DNA from: Olsenella_L kribbiana | Lineage (GTDB): Bacteria > Actinomycetota > Coriobacteriia > Coriobacteriales > Atopobiaceae | Direction: 5' to 3' | Length of the DNA: 20,132 bases | NCBI RefSeq assembly: GCF_036408795.1 | Contig: NZ_JAZGJP010000027.1 | Location: forward strand, 1-20,132 | In this document: positions 1 through 6,517 of the stretch, piece by piece | How the letters are laid out: every line of letters begins with the position of its first letter | Position numbering within the stretch: position 1 is the stretch's first letter | Translations under genes and position numbers: made by a program | The notes under the pieces: generated by a model | The model's input: only the letters and a program-made list of their open reading frames with translations | Told to the model about the DNA's origin: nothing | Database searches by the model: none

Positions 1-129
1 GCAAAAGACAGCCCTGGGGCGTCAGACTAAACACGAGCCACCGCGCCGTCCCCACAACAGTGAGTATTGTCCTTTGGTCGCGAAGAAGAGAAGGACAAAC
101 CCCGTAACGATTATCAGTGACAAAACACA
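1..129. other. Unassigned flank left of the istA remnant, possibly an IS21 end
   Basis: No gene is recognised here. The istA reading frame stays open through it on the minus strand down to 22, but the last 35 residues (hydrophobic, then basic) do not resemble IstA. An ATTGTCC at 66-72, similar to the repeat units at the other IS21 end (1843-1849), and the 13-mer GTGACAAAACACA at 117-129 suggest that this is the terminus of another IS21-family element inserted into istA. An inverted repeat TTGTCCTT/AAGGACAA lies at 67-74 and 91-98. Confidence 0.3.
117..129. repeat. 13-bp direct repeat, left copy, at the istA breakpoint
   Basis: GTGACAAAACACA here is identical to 1868-1880. IstA homology begins at the very next base (130). 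Read from the outside in, the 13-mer is TGTGTTTTGTCAC, beginning with TG as IS21 ends do. It may be a transposon terminus rather than a target duplication. Confidence 0.5.
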
Positions 130-1203
130 GTCGTAGACCCTGAGGCGCCCGCCCGGCTCGAGCAGCAGCCTCACGCGGTGCCCTATGCACCTCCTAGGCA
201 CCGAGAACTCGCGCCCGGCGCACCTGACGAGCATGGTGGCGGGCACCACCTGCCACGACACATCGCCCACCAGCGCCGAGAGCACCGACTCGCGGGGCAT
301 GGGCCCCAGGGCCTCCTTCTCCCTCCGGAAGAGCAGCTCCGGCGGCAGGCCGGTCGTGCGGTTCGGCTCCTCGTTGCTCCTCGCGCACACGCGCGCTATC
401 GCGCGGTCGAGCCCCTCCCAGCCCTCGAAGTCGCCCTCGTAGGCCCTGAGGCGCGACAGGAAGCGGTTCGCGCTCTCGTCCTTGCCCTTGGTCTGCGGCG
501 TTCTGGGCCGGCAGAGCGCAAGCTCGAAGCCGGCCTCGCGCGCGAAGGCGGCGACGCGCCTGTCCGTCGAGCGCCTTCCGTCGCCGCCGAGCGTCGCGAC
601 GGCCGACATGTTGTCCGTGAGCCACTGCCGCGGCACGCCGCCCAGCCAGCGGATGTTGTCCGCCATGCAGGCCAGCAGGTCGTCCCTGGTCCTGGTCGGG
701 GACCGCACGAAGTAGTGCATCCGGGACCATCCGAGCGTCGAGGTGTACACGTCGAAGCGGTACCCGCGGCCGGAGCGGTCGTGCATGGTGACGTCCTCCT
801 TCCAGTCGAACTGCAGCTGCTCGCCGGGCGCCGTCTCGAACCTGGGGTGCGCGTCCGGCGCGCCGCCGCGCCCGACGGCTATGCCGCGCCCCCTCAGGTA
901 GCTCGTGAAGGCGTTGTAGCCCGGGACCGGCGGCTCGTCGCCCGCGTGGCGCTCGAGCAGCAGCTCGTGGATGCCCTTGGCCGTGACTCCCGGCAGCGCC
1001 GCCTTCTCCTCGATCTCGTCGCGGTAGCGGTCGAACCCGCTCTGCCGTCCGTGCCTGCCGTCATCCGGCGTAGCCCCGCCCCCGTTCCAGTACTTCGAGA
1101 CGGTATGCCTGTCCATGCCGTACCTCCTAGCAACCTCCGAGAAGTTCGGCCTGATGCCGCACTCCCTGTCCGCATTCAGCTCAGCCATGAGATTCCTCTC
1201 CAA
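130..1203 (-). pseudogene. istA: IS21-family transposase IstA, C-terminally truncated
   Basis: IstA is the DDE transposase of IS21 elements and acts with the ATPase IstB. About 358 residues are recognisable. A helix-turn-helix lies at residues 20-37 (FSEVARRYGMDRHTVSKYW). The catalytic triad is visible: D133 in QFDW, D197 in TDNM, E243 in KGKDESANRF. A beta-barrel-like stretch follows (EFSVPRRCIGHRVRLL). IstA is usually near 400-500 residues; here homology stops at VYD (codon 130-132) and the frame runs on into unrelated sequence to 22, so the gene is broken. No istB follows it. The start is either TTG at 1203, which aligns with the ATG of the second istA remnant, or ATG at 1188, which has a better ribosome binding site (GGAGAGG, 6 nt spacing). 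The catalytic part is intact but the C-terminus is lost, so I infer it is inactive. Confidence 0.88.
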
Positions 1204-1244
1204 GGCCCCACCCCTCTCCGTCGTCGGTTCGGGGCTGAGCCTAG

Positions 1245-1330
1245 TTGGTAAAAGTGGTGAAACTATGCTGGTTTGGCTGGCGCATTCGCGCTGGTCGGAT
1301 TGGGGAGCGTGTTGGTCAATCTGGTGAAAC
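1245..1330. repeat. IS21 left-end phased repeats upstream of istA
   Basis: YTGGT cores begin at 1245, 1268, 1291 and 1312, spaced 23, 23 and 21 bp, on the outer side of istA. TGGTGAAAC also occurs twice, at 1255-1263 and 1322-1330. IS21-family ends are known to carry several transposase-binding repeats about two helical turns apart, and this matches. The repeat sequence differs from that at 1798-1856, so this istA and the istB fragment to its right came from different IS21 subtypes. Confidence 0.6.
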
Positions 1331-1349
1331 CTAAGCTAGCGCTATCATG

Positions 1350-1793
1350 GGCAAGACCCATCTCGCGGTCGCGCTCGGCGTGGAGGCCGTGAGGCACCGC
1401 AGGCTGACGTGCTTCGTCGGCTGCCAGCATCTCGTCGAGGACCCCGGGCGCGCGGCCGACAAGGGCCAGCTGGAGCGCAGGATGCGCTCCTGCTCGCACC
1501 TGTCGCTGCCGATGCTGGACGAGCTGGGCTGCCTGCAGACCGACAAGCGGGGTGCCGACCTCATCTTCCAGCTCGTCTCCAGGAGGTGCGAGAGGAGGCC
1601 GGCCATCGTGACGACGAACGTGGGGATAGGCATGTGGGCCGACGTCTTCGGCAATGCGGTGACGGCATCCGCCATAGCCGACAGGCTCTGCCACCACTGC
1701 CACCTCATACGAATCACCGGAAGGTCCTGCAGGACCAAGGACCTGCCTGCAGGCAGCCTCTCGAGGAAGGGCGCAGGCACCGATTCCGGCTGA
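1350..1793 (+). pseudogene. istB: IS21-family helper ATPase IstB, N-terminally truncated
   Basis: IstB is the AAA+ ATPase that assists IstA. The fragment opens in the Walker A loop (GKTHLAVALG) and runs to the C-terminus. It includes a Walker B-like LPMLDELG and the diagnostic IstB ending around CHHCHLIRITGRSCRTKDL. Full-length IstB is about 250 residues; roughly the first 100, including the start of the P-loop, are missing, so it cannot bind nucleotide normally. It lies on the opposite strand from the istA at 130-1203 and is followed by its own type of end repeats, so the two are not one element. The ATG at 1347 is fortuitous. Confidence 0.88.
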
Positions 1794-1797
1794 TCCC

Positions 1798-1856
1798 ATT
1801 GCCCGTGCTGGTGGATCTATATTGCCCCGGCTGGCGCTTCCATATTGTCCCGATCA
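1798..1856. repeat. IS21 right-end phased repeats downstream of istB
   Basis: Three copies of a 14-bp unit start at 1798 (ATTGCCCGTGCTGG), 1821 (ATTGCCCCGGCTGG) and 1843 (ATTGTCCCGATCAT), spaced 23 and 22 bp. The middle copy is identical to the unit at 13022-13035 in the other IS21 remnant and has the same orientation relative to its element. This fits inverted transposon ends with multiple transposase sites. Confidence 0.65.
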
Positions 1857-1867
1857 TTCACTTCTGC

Positions 1868-1880
1868 GTGACAAAACACA
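1868..1880. repeat. 13-bp direct repeat, right copy, at the IS30 breakpoint
   Basis: This is the second copy of GTGACAAAACACA. It lies 11 bp after the last IS21 right-end repeat unit, exactly where the IS30 transposase homology begins. The same 13-mer therefore abuts two different interrupted transposase genes. Confidence 0.5.
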
Positions 1881-2164
1881 CCGTCGCTCCCGGCAGGGGC
1901 AAGGAGTTCTCGGATGCAGAGGGCCTCCAGGAGGCGCTGGGAGCGCCGGCCTGCTTCTGCCATCCCCGCCATCCATGGGAGCGGGGCACCGACGAGAGCA
2001 CCAATGGCCTTCTCAGGGACTGGTTCCCGAAGGGCGGGAGCCTCGGCGATGTCAGCGGCAGCGAGGTGCAGGAGGCATGCGATCCGCTCAGCCGGAGACC
2101 ACGCAGGCGTCTCAGGTGGAAGTGCCCCTGGGAGGTCTGCCACCGCCAGTCGTTGCACTTGCTC
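1868..2164 (+). pseudogene. IS30-family transposase, C-terminal fragment
   Basis: About 99 residues match the C-terminal half of IS30 DDE transposases. Visible blocks are GRGKEFSD, HPWERGTDESTNGLLRDWFP and RRPRRRLRWKCPWEV, ending near LHLL. The frame stays open to 2260 past the expected end. The usual catalytic Asp of the DRGKEF/DNGKEF motif is Gly (PGRGKEF); the Glu in the TDESTNG block is kept. The N-terminal two thirds and the first catalytic Asp are absent. The fragment abuts an IS21 end at 1880, so an IS21 insertion probably cut the gene. It is non-functional. Confidence 0.85.
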
Positions 2165-2366
2165 TGGGGATTCGCCAACAAGAAATTCCCTTCTTCCGCC
2201 CGCATGGCAGGAGAAGGCTTCTTCACCGCTCAAGCCAACAGATGCAGGAGCAATATCTGATGTGTGCAAAAATGCGATGCTTTGCGGGGCTGCGGACACG
2301 GTTCGTCTCTTGCAAACCGTGTCCGGTGCTTTCCCTGCGTACTGAAGCGGCGAGATTAGCTAGCCG
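2165..2366. other. Gene-free spacer between IS30 remnant and oxidoreductase
   Basis: No gene is supported. The interval holds the 3' overrun of the IS30 frame, then a strong hairpin (2293-2325) and a shorter one (AGCGGC/GCCGCT, 2346-2351 and 2363-2368) touching the stop of the minus-strand gene. Confidence 0.5.
2293..2325 (-). terminator. Strong hairpin downstream of the NAD(P)-binding gene
   Basis: CGGACACGGTT (2293-2303) pairs perfectly with AACCGTGTCCG (2315-2325) around an 11-nt loop. It lies about 40 nt past the minus-strand stop at 2367. There is no immediate U tract, so it is a plausible but not classical terminator; it may also block read-through from the IS side. Confidence 0.55.
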
Positions 2367-2996
2367 CTACTTGCTTACGACGCTGATGCGCTGGTGGACG
2401 TGGTTGCCGGACTCGATCTCGTCAACCATTGCGATGGCGTAATCGGCATAGGAGATGGTGGACTCGCCGGCTGCGTTCAGCAGGAGCTCCTCGCCGCCCA
2501 GCTGGTACGCGCCGGTGCGCTCGCCGTCGGCCTGGAAGTCACCGGCGGGGCTCACGTAGGTCCAACGCACGTCGTCACGGCCGCGCAGCATCTCGAGCAG
2601 CTTGCCGTGAGTCCTGACGACGGGGAGTGCCGCCTCGGGGAAGGGAGTGACATCCAGGACGGTCTTGGTGTGCTCGGAATCGACATAGAGGCTGCCTGCA
2701 CCGCCGACGATGACAAGACGCGTGCTGGTGCCGGAGAGCACGTCTGCCAGATGCATGGCGACGTCGGTGATGGCGCTGACCGTATCGGGCGTCCAGGCAC
2801 CCACGGCATCCACCACAACATCGAAGCCGGCCAGGTCCTCGGAGGTGAGCTCCATGGCATCCTTGACGAGGACCTTCTCGGCCTCGCTCCTGTTTTCGCC
2901 GCGCACGACGGCGGTAACGTCCATACCGCGATCCACGGCCTCCTTCACGATGAGCTTGCCGGCCTTGCCGTTTGCCGCTACCACTGCGATCTTCAT
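2367..2996 (-). CDS. NAD(P)-binding oxidoreductase, YwnB/NmrA-like
   Basis: A 209-residue single-domain Rossmann protein of the atypical short-chain dehydrogenase class. MKIAVVAANGKAGKLI carries the N-terminal GxxGxxG dinucleotide motif (residues 7-14). Later blocks are DVVVDAVGAW, TRLVIVGGAGSLYVD, the YVSPAGDF segment and a C-terminal ISYADYAIAMVDEIE typical of this family. These proteins bind NAD(P) and often sense or reduce quinones; the substrate is unknown. The start at 2996 has AGGAG 3 nt upstream; the 27 residues further upstream in frame read through the operators and are unlikely to be translated. It is transcribed divergently from an Rrf2 regulator, as ywnB is beside ywnA in Bacillus. 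Its promoter lies among three palindromes, so I infer repression by that neighbour. Confidence 0.87.
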   Translation of the reverse strand: MKIAVVAANGKAGKLIVKEAVDRGMDVTAVVRGENRSEAEKVLVKDAMELTSEDLAGFDVVVDAVGAWTPDTVSAITDVAMHLADVLSGTSTRLVIVGGAGSLYVDSEHTKTVLDVTPFPEAALPVVRTHGKLLEMLRGRDDVRWTYVSPAGDFQADGERTGAYQLGGEELLLNAAGESTISYADYAIAMVDEIESGNHVHQRISVVSK

Positions 2997-3018
2997 GTCT
3001 CCTGCGTCCTTTCGGTAT

Positions 3019-3041
3019 GTTGTAAATGGCTCGCTTACAAC
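3019..3041. promoter_or_regulatory. Rrf2-type operator 1 (GTTGTAA-N9-TTACAAC)
   Basis: Perfect 7-bp arms separated by 9 bp. It lies in the 5' leader of the NAD(P)-binding gene, 23 bp upstream of its start. Confidence 0.7.
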
Positions 3042-3045
3042 ACGT

Positions 3046-3074
3046 ACTTTGCCATGCGACAGTTGTAATGTCAA
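3046..3074 (-). promoter_or_regulatory. Candidate promoter of the NAD(P)-binding gene
   Basis: On the minus strand a perfect -35 TTGACA (3074-3069) is followed after 17 nt by a weak -10, CAAAGT (3051-3046). The -35 falls inside the 9-bp centre of the second palindrome (3062-3084), so a bound regulator would exclude RNA polymerase. Confidence 0.5.
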
Positions 3075-3084
3075 CACTTACAAC
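3062..3084. promoter_or_regulatory. Rrf2-type operator 2 (GTTGTAA-N9-TTACAAC)
   Basis: Same arms and spacing as the copy at 3019-3041, with centres 43 bp apart. Its centre carries the minus-strand -35 TTGACA. Confidence 0.72.
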
Positions 3085-3108
3085 AAACGAGGCCATATCT
3101 TCTCCATA

Positions 3109-3131
3109 GTTGTAATATGTGACATTACAAC
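3109..3131. promoter_or_regulatory. Rrf2-type operator 3 (GTTGTAA-N9-TTACAAC)
   Basis: Third copy, centre 47 bp from the second. Its centre contains GTGACA, the candidate -35 for the Rrf2 gene, so it would serve autoregulation. Confidence 0.72.
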
Positions 3132-3147
3132 CATGACGTGATACGCT
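3119..3147 (+). promoter_or_regulatory. Candidate promoter of the first Rrf2 gene
   Basis: GTGACA (3119-3124, 5 of 6 to the -35 consensus), 17 nt, then TACGCT (3142-3147, weak -10). The position mirrors the divergent promoter: the -35 sits in an operator centre. Confidence 0.35.
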
Positions 3148-3170
3148 GTTTGCAGAAAGAAAGAGGGTCC

Positions 3171-3611
3171 ATGAAGTTCTCGACCAGGCTGCCCATAGCT
3201 GTCCATATACTGCTCTGCCTCGACGTCCTTGGGGACCGGCGCAAGTTCACGTCCAACGTTCTGGCAGGAAGCGTCGGCGTGAATCCTGTCGTCGTGCGAA
3301 ACGTCCTCGGTCAGCTCAAGGCTGCCGGACTCGTTGCCGTGGAACCGGGCGTCGGAGGGGCTCGGCTCACAAAGGACCCGGCAGAGATAACGCTTCTGGA
3401 CATTCTCAACGCAGTGGAGGACGATGTGAGCGTCTTTCGCATGCACGAGCATCCTAGCCCCGAGTGTCCGATCGGCCGCAATGTGCACGCCGTGCTCGGC
3501 GCGGAGCTCGATGCTGCGGAGCAGGCCATGCTCGGCCGTCTTGCCTCCACCACCTTGGCCGATCTGGCCAATGCCACGAGGGAGCGCATCGCGCAGCAGG
3601 AGCAGGCCTAG
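3171..3611 (+). CDS. Rrf2-family transcriptional regulator, YwnA-like (copy 1)
   Basis: A 146-residue Rrf2 winged-helix regulator. MKFSTRLPIAVHILLCL is the first helix, the recognition region is about residues 27-50 (VLAGSVGVNPVVVRNVLGQL) and the wing is GVGGARLT. The HEHPSPECPIGRNV block (93-106) is typical of the YwnA branch. There are only two Cys (C16, C99), so the three-Cys iron-sulfur site of IscR/NsrR is absent; a thiol or ligand sensor is more likely. ATG at 3171 has GAGGG 5 nt upstream; an upstream in-frame ATG at 3138 overlaps the promoter and is rejected. It is divergent from the YwnB-like gene, with three identical-geometry palindromes between them. A paralogue of the same length lies at 13681-14121. 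Confidence 0.9.
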   Translation: MKFSTRLPIAVHILLCLDVLGDRRKFTSNVLAGSVGVNPVVVRNVLGQLKAAGLVAVEPGVGGARLTKDPAEITLLDILNAVEDDVSVFRMHEHPSPECPIGRNVHAVLGAELDAAEQAMLGRLASTTLADLANATRERIAQQEQA

Positions 3612-3717
3612 AAATCCAGATCCGAAGCCCGTCCAGGTCATCGATGGCCTCGGCTGCCGTCTTGGCAGCTCGCACGGCCAGCATTCGCGCCTGCAGCCCA
3701 GATGGCCTGCCCTTGCC

Positions 3718-4221
3718 TTATCCGACAATCCTGGCCAGCAAGTGGCCCGAAACCAGGGCTGCCATTTCCTGCGGGGTCTCTTCCCAGCCCCTGCGCGCCC
3801 ATGTGACGAACAGACCGTAGAGGCCGTAGGCGAGAAAGGTGGCCTCGTAGCTCTCTTCGCCTCCCATGTCGGTATCGCTCACTATCGCCTTGAAGGCGGC
3901 AAGGATGGCGTCCGTATAGCCCTGCTCGATCATGAGATCGTTTTCCGTGCGCAGCGACAGGCAGAACTCGAAGTAGCGCAGGGCCCGCTCGGGATCCGAG
4001 AATGCGAGTCCCTTGAGATGGTGCTCCTTCTCGTATGCGCGCCATCGGCGGACAAGGTAGGCGCCGATCAGCTCCTCCTTCGACGAGAAGTTGCGAAAGT
4101 ACGTGGCTCGGCCTACGCCCGCCTGTGCGGCAAGCTCGTCGATGGTCACCTTTCGGATGTCCTTCTCGGCCATGAGCGAGAACAGGGCAGACCCCAGCAT
4201 GTCTGTGGCATATGCAGACAC
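3718..4221 (-). CDS. TetR/AcrR-family transcriptional regulator
   Basis: A 167-residue one-component repressor. The N-terminal helix-turn-helix is clear at residues 26-47 (VTIDELAAQAGVGRATYFRNF, then SSKEEL). The C-terminal helices resemble the TetR_C region that follows the pattern of a fixed set of aromatic residues; the ligand is unknown. I chose GTG at 4221 because AGGAGGT lies 5 nt upstream on the minus strand; an in-frame ATG at 4275 would add 18 residues encoded by operator-like sequence and lacks this site. It is divergent from the alpha/beta hydrolase at 4350, its likely target, and converges on the Rrf2 gene. Confidence 0.87.
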   Translation of the reverse strand: MSAYATDMLGSALFSLMAEKDIRKVTIDELAAQAGVGRATYFRNFSSKEELIGAYLVRRWRAYEKEHHLKGLAFSDPERALRYFEFCLSLRTENDLMIEQGYTDAILAAFKAIVSDTDMGGEESYEATFLAYGLYGLFVTWARRGWEETPQEMAALVSGHLLARIVG

Positions 4222-4233
4222 AGCATACCTCCT

Positions 4234-4258
4234 GATACGAAACCCATCGATGCGTATC
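4234..4258. promoter_or_regulatory. TetR operator candidate 1 (GATACG-N13-CGTATC)
   Basis: Inverted 6-bp arms at 4234-4239 and 4253-4258, a few bases upstream of the tetR ribosome binding site. It shares its GATACG half-site with the palindrome at 4296-4311. Confidence 0.45.
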
Positions 4259-4295
4259 GCTTGCGCCCGTTGCATCGGGGCATGCGCAGGACGGC

Positions 4296-4311
4296 TGATA
4301 CGATTGTATCA
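4296..4311. promoter_or_regulatory. TetR operator candidate 2 (TGATAC-N4-GTATCA)
   Basis: A 16-bp palindrome with perfect 6-bp arms, 38 bp upstream of the hydrolase start and between the two divergent genes. It is a natural site for the neighbouring TetR protein. Confidence 0.55.
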
Positions 4312-4349
4312 ATGGAAAGAAATCAAGGGCGTTCTTCAGGGGGGCCGCG

Positions 4350-5381
4350 ATGAAAGAGAAGACACGGAGGCGTCTGCGACTGCTTGGGTGGGTGGCGGGA
4401 GGAATATGCGCCGCTCTTGCCGTGCTCGCGCTGGTACTGGCGACCCATACGCAGATCGTGGTCGGAGCGATCCAGACGCTCGCGGCCGGCACGGTCAAGA
4501 CGACCAACACCTTCGAGCCTGAGAGCGAACCCATCGACGCCGTGCGGGACAACGGGCAGCGCATCGTGACCGATATCGCCTACGCCGACGAGTATCCGAA
4601 CAGCTTCCTGGACATAACCTATCCCGACTCAGACACCTCTGCGCAAAGACCCACCCTGGTCTACTTTCATGGCGGAGGATTCTTCGGGGGCAGCAAGAGC
4701 ATGGGCGACCCGCTGGCATCGAGTGATGTCACAGCGCTTCTGGACGACATCTGTGCGGCTGGATACAACATCGTGAATGTGGACTACGGCCTCGTGCCCG
4801 ACTGCCGCTTTCCCATTCCTGTCATCCAGGCAAACCAGGCACTTGCCTGGTGTGCGTCGCATGCGAACGAGTATGGCCTTGATATGGATGATGTCATCAT
4901 CATGGGTTCCTCTGCCGGTGCCATCATAACGAGCCAGATGGGTGCTGTTCTCTCGAACCCGGCGTATGCCGCCGAGCTCGGCATCGAGCCGGCACTGGAG
5001 CGAGAGCGGGTGAAGGCTGTCGTAATCGACGATGCACCGCTCGTCTACGACGAGTTCTCCCTGGGCACCAAGGTCCTTATAGGCAACTATGTAAGCGGGA
5101 CGATCTTCCTCAGCAAGGATCAGGCGCATCGCTATGATGCCACCCAATGGGTCACCTCGGACTACCCGCCTGCGGTGCTTCTTGGCAGCGAGTACCACAA
5201 CGATATGAGGGCCATGGACGCAGCGCTTTCGGAAGCAGGCGTCACGCACGAGCTCATCGACCCGCTGGCCGAACGGGGCCTGGAGATGCCGCACTGCTTT
5301 GTGGGATCCGAGCGCACGGATGAGGTCGCACGGGATGCATTCGAGAGGATGCTGGCCTTTCTCGCCGACCGGACGGACTGA
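4350..5381 (+). CDS. Membrane-anchored alpha/beta hydrolase (HSL-type esterase)
   Basis: A 343-residue serine hydrolase of the hormone-sensitive-lipase/BD-FAE class. A basic N-terminus (KEKTRRRLR) precedes one hydrophobic segment at about residues 12-32, so it is anchored with the catalytic domain outside or exported. The oxyanion motif HGGGF is at 107-111, the nucleophile elbow GSSAG at 186-190 (S188) and the likely catalytic His at 315 (MPHCF). The catalytic Asp is less obvious; D285 in the SEYHND stretch is a candidate. The preferred substrate would be a short acyl ester. AGGGGGG lies 5 nt upstream of the start. It is divergent from the TetR gene and palindromes lie between, so I infer TetR control. 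Confidence 0.85.
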   Translation: MKEKTRRRLRLLGWVAGGICAALAVLALVLATHTQIVVGAIQTLAAGTVKTTNTFEPESEPIDAVRDNGQRIVTDIAYADEYPNSFLDITYPDSDTSAQRPTLVYFHGGGFFGGSKSMGDPLASSDVTALLDDICAAGYNIVNVDYGLVPDCRFPIPVIQANQALAWCASHANEYGLDMDDVIIMGSSAGAIITSQMGAVLSNPAYAAELGIEPALERERVKAVVIDDAPLVYDEFSLGTKVLIGNYVSGTIFLSKDQAHRYDATQWVTSDYPPAVLLGSEYHNDMRAMDAALSEAGVTHELIDPLAERGLEMPHCFVGSERTDEVARDAFERMLAFLADRTD

Positions 5382-5698
5382 CAAGAGCATGCCGACAGGC
5401 TGATGAAGAGGGCGATGGCTATGAAAGAGGCAGGCGCTCTGGGGATAAGCCCTGCAAGGGAAGAGACGGTGCGGGCATCCGTCATCATGCCGTCAATACC
5501 TTCGGCAATGACCTGCATGAAGAGCTTCTGACCGGGGTGCTGGATGCGGAGCATCTCCTCTGCGACCTCTTCTGGGGTCCTGCCGGAACCGGTGATGATG
5601 GTGGTGGAGTTGGCGGCTGCGCCTTAAGAATCCATGGGAGCCGGCGCATATGCGGTGTCCTTCTGCCAGGCAGGCATTCTGCAGGGGCCATGGCCCCA
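5382..5698. other. Gene-poor interval, possible decayed minus-strand gene
   Basis: No complete gene. On the minus strand, from a TAA near 5618 downward, a frame reads with protein-like composition (TTIITGSGRTPEEVAEEML, then RIQHPGQKLFMQVIAEG, then a hydrophobic run), but it has no good start or ribosome binding site and runs antisense into the hydrolase gene. I do not recognise it; it may be the tail of a deleted gene. Confidence 0.3.
5684..5697 (-). terminator. GC palindrome at the yaiI stop
   Basis: GGGGCCATGGCCCC is a perfect 14-bp palindrome directly after the minus-strand stop at 5699. It has no U tract and no loop to speak of, so a terminator role is only a possibility. Confidence 0.25.
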
Positions 5699-6208
5699 TC
5701 AGCAGGAGCTGCGCTTTGCCTCCTGCACGAGCCGGGCAAGGTTTTGGGAGAAGCGCTTCCTGCCGTCGTCCGTGAAGGCAGACGGCCCCTTGGTCCTGCC
5801 GCCTGCACGCCGGACCTTCTTCTCCTCATGGCGGATGAACATCGCAGCATCGATTGTGAGCGGGTCGTAGATGCGTCCCCTGACGCCGATGGCGCGTGCC
5901 CCTCTGCCGAGGACGATATCGGCCAGGCCGATATCCTGTGTCACCACCACATCGGCAGGCGTGATGGCGGCAGCAATCGCGAAGTCTGCCGAATCGGCAC
6001 CGATGCCGACCTGGAGGATATCCGCCCAGAAGCTTCTGTCGGGATGTGCAGGATCCTTTGGGCTGCGGGGGTCATGGGGACGAAGGGATCGCTCCAGGTT
6101 CTGGGTGGTGTTTCCGGCGATGATGCAGGGCACCTGCTCAAAGCGGGCACAGGCCAAGGTCTCCCGGATGACGGGGCAGGCATCTGCATCGATATAGATC
6201 CTGGTCAT
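5699..6208 (-). CDS. yaiI: YaiI/YqxD family protein (UPF0178, DUF188)
   Basis: A 169-residue protein of the YaiI/YqxD family, a PIN-like fold with unproven activity. Family signatures are the N-terminal YIDADACPV (residues 5-13), a central ADVVVTQDIGLADIVLGRGA block, the RGRIYDPLTI segment and the Gly/Lys-rich RRAGGRTKGPSAFTD followed by a C-terminal helix. Conserved acidic residues (D7, D9 and the D of TQDIGLAD) suggest a metal site by analogy with PIN nucleases. Length is normal. The start at 6208 has GAGAGG upstream. It stands alone between convergent and divergent neighbours, so context says little about its role. Confidence 0.88.
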   Translation of the reverse strand: MTRIYIDADACPVIRETLACARFEQVPCIIAGNTTQNLERSLRPHDPRSPKDPAHPDRSFWADILQVGIGADSADFAIAAAITPADVVVTQDIGLADIVLGRGARAIGVRGRIYDPLTIDAAMFIRHEEKKVRRAGGRTKGPSAFTDDGRKRFSQNLARLVQEAKRSSC

Positions 6209-6461
6209 GTCCTGTCATCCTCTCCCGAGCCTTCGGCGGAAAAGTCTAAGCGCCCGGGCAGCCATGGTCAACCTGTCTGGCTGCCGAGACGGAAATGATG
6301 GGGCAGGAAAGCCCAAGGGGCTGCCGGGAAGACTTCTGCGTGCAGGGGAGCCAGGTGCAGCCAGAGGCTGGCACGTTGCCGGAAAAGGCCCTGCGCCTAT
6401 CCTGTTTCTGCAGTCCGTCCGGCGATAGAGGCCTCTGTCCTGAGAGCCAATATGTTAGGTT

Positions 6462-6469
6462 TATATAAC
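6462..6469 (+). promoter_or_regulatory. Candidate -10 of the methyltransferase promoter
   Basis: TATATAAC in an otherwise GC-rich leader, 52 bp before the start. No good -35 lies 16-18 bp upstream. Confidence 0.3.
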
Positions 6470-6496
6470 ACTTAGGGTGTGGGCTGGATGACAGCT

Positions 6497-6517
6497 CCGC
6501 CCATCTTCGGGAGGCGG
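6497..6517 (+). promoter_or_regulatory. Short hairpin covering the methyltransferase ribosome binding site
   Basis: CCGCC (6497-6501) can pair with GGCGG (6513-6517), hiding most of GGGAGG, the ribosome binding site of the ATG at 6522. The stem is short and its effect is unproven. Confidence 0.25.

Noticed and set aside
178..1251. A 357-codon plus-strand open frame opposite istA
   Set aside because: It is the antisense shadow of a GC-rich transposase gene; its translation is Arg/Ala/Val-rich without motifs, while the minus strand shows the IS21 catalytic triad.
117..1880. Simple target-site duplication flanking one mobile element
   Set aside because: Thirteen bp is longer than IS21 duplications usually are, and the outer flanks are not two halves of one recognisable gene; a shared transposon terminus explains it better.
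3171..3611. Iron-sulfur Rrf2 regulator of the IscR/NsrR type
   Set aside because: Only two Cys are present (residues 16 and 99) and the three-Cys cluster-binding segment is missing.
3653..3669. Terminator GCTGCC/GGCAGC between the converging Rrf2 and TetR genes
   Set aside because: The stem is only 6 bp with a 5-nt loop and no U tract, so it is too weak to list as a feature.
5493..5699. A minus-strand frame with a run of five His residues
   Set aside because: It arises from a repeated GGT/GAT context in another frame; there is no start signal and no similarity that I recognise.
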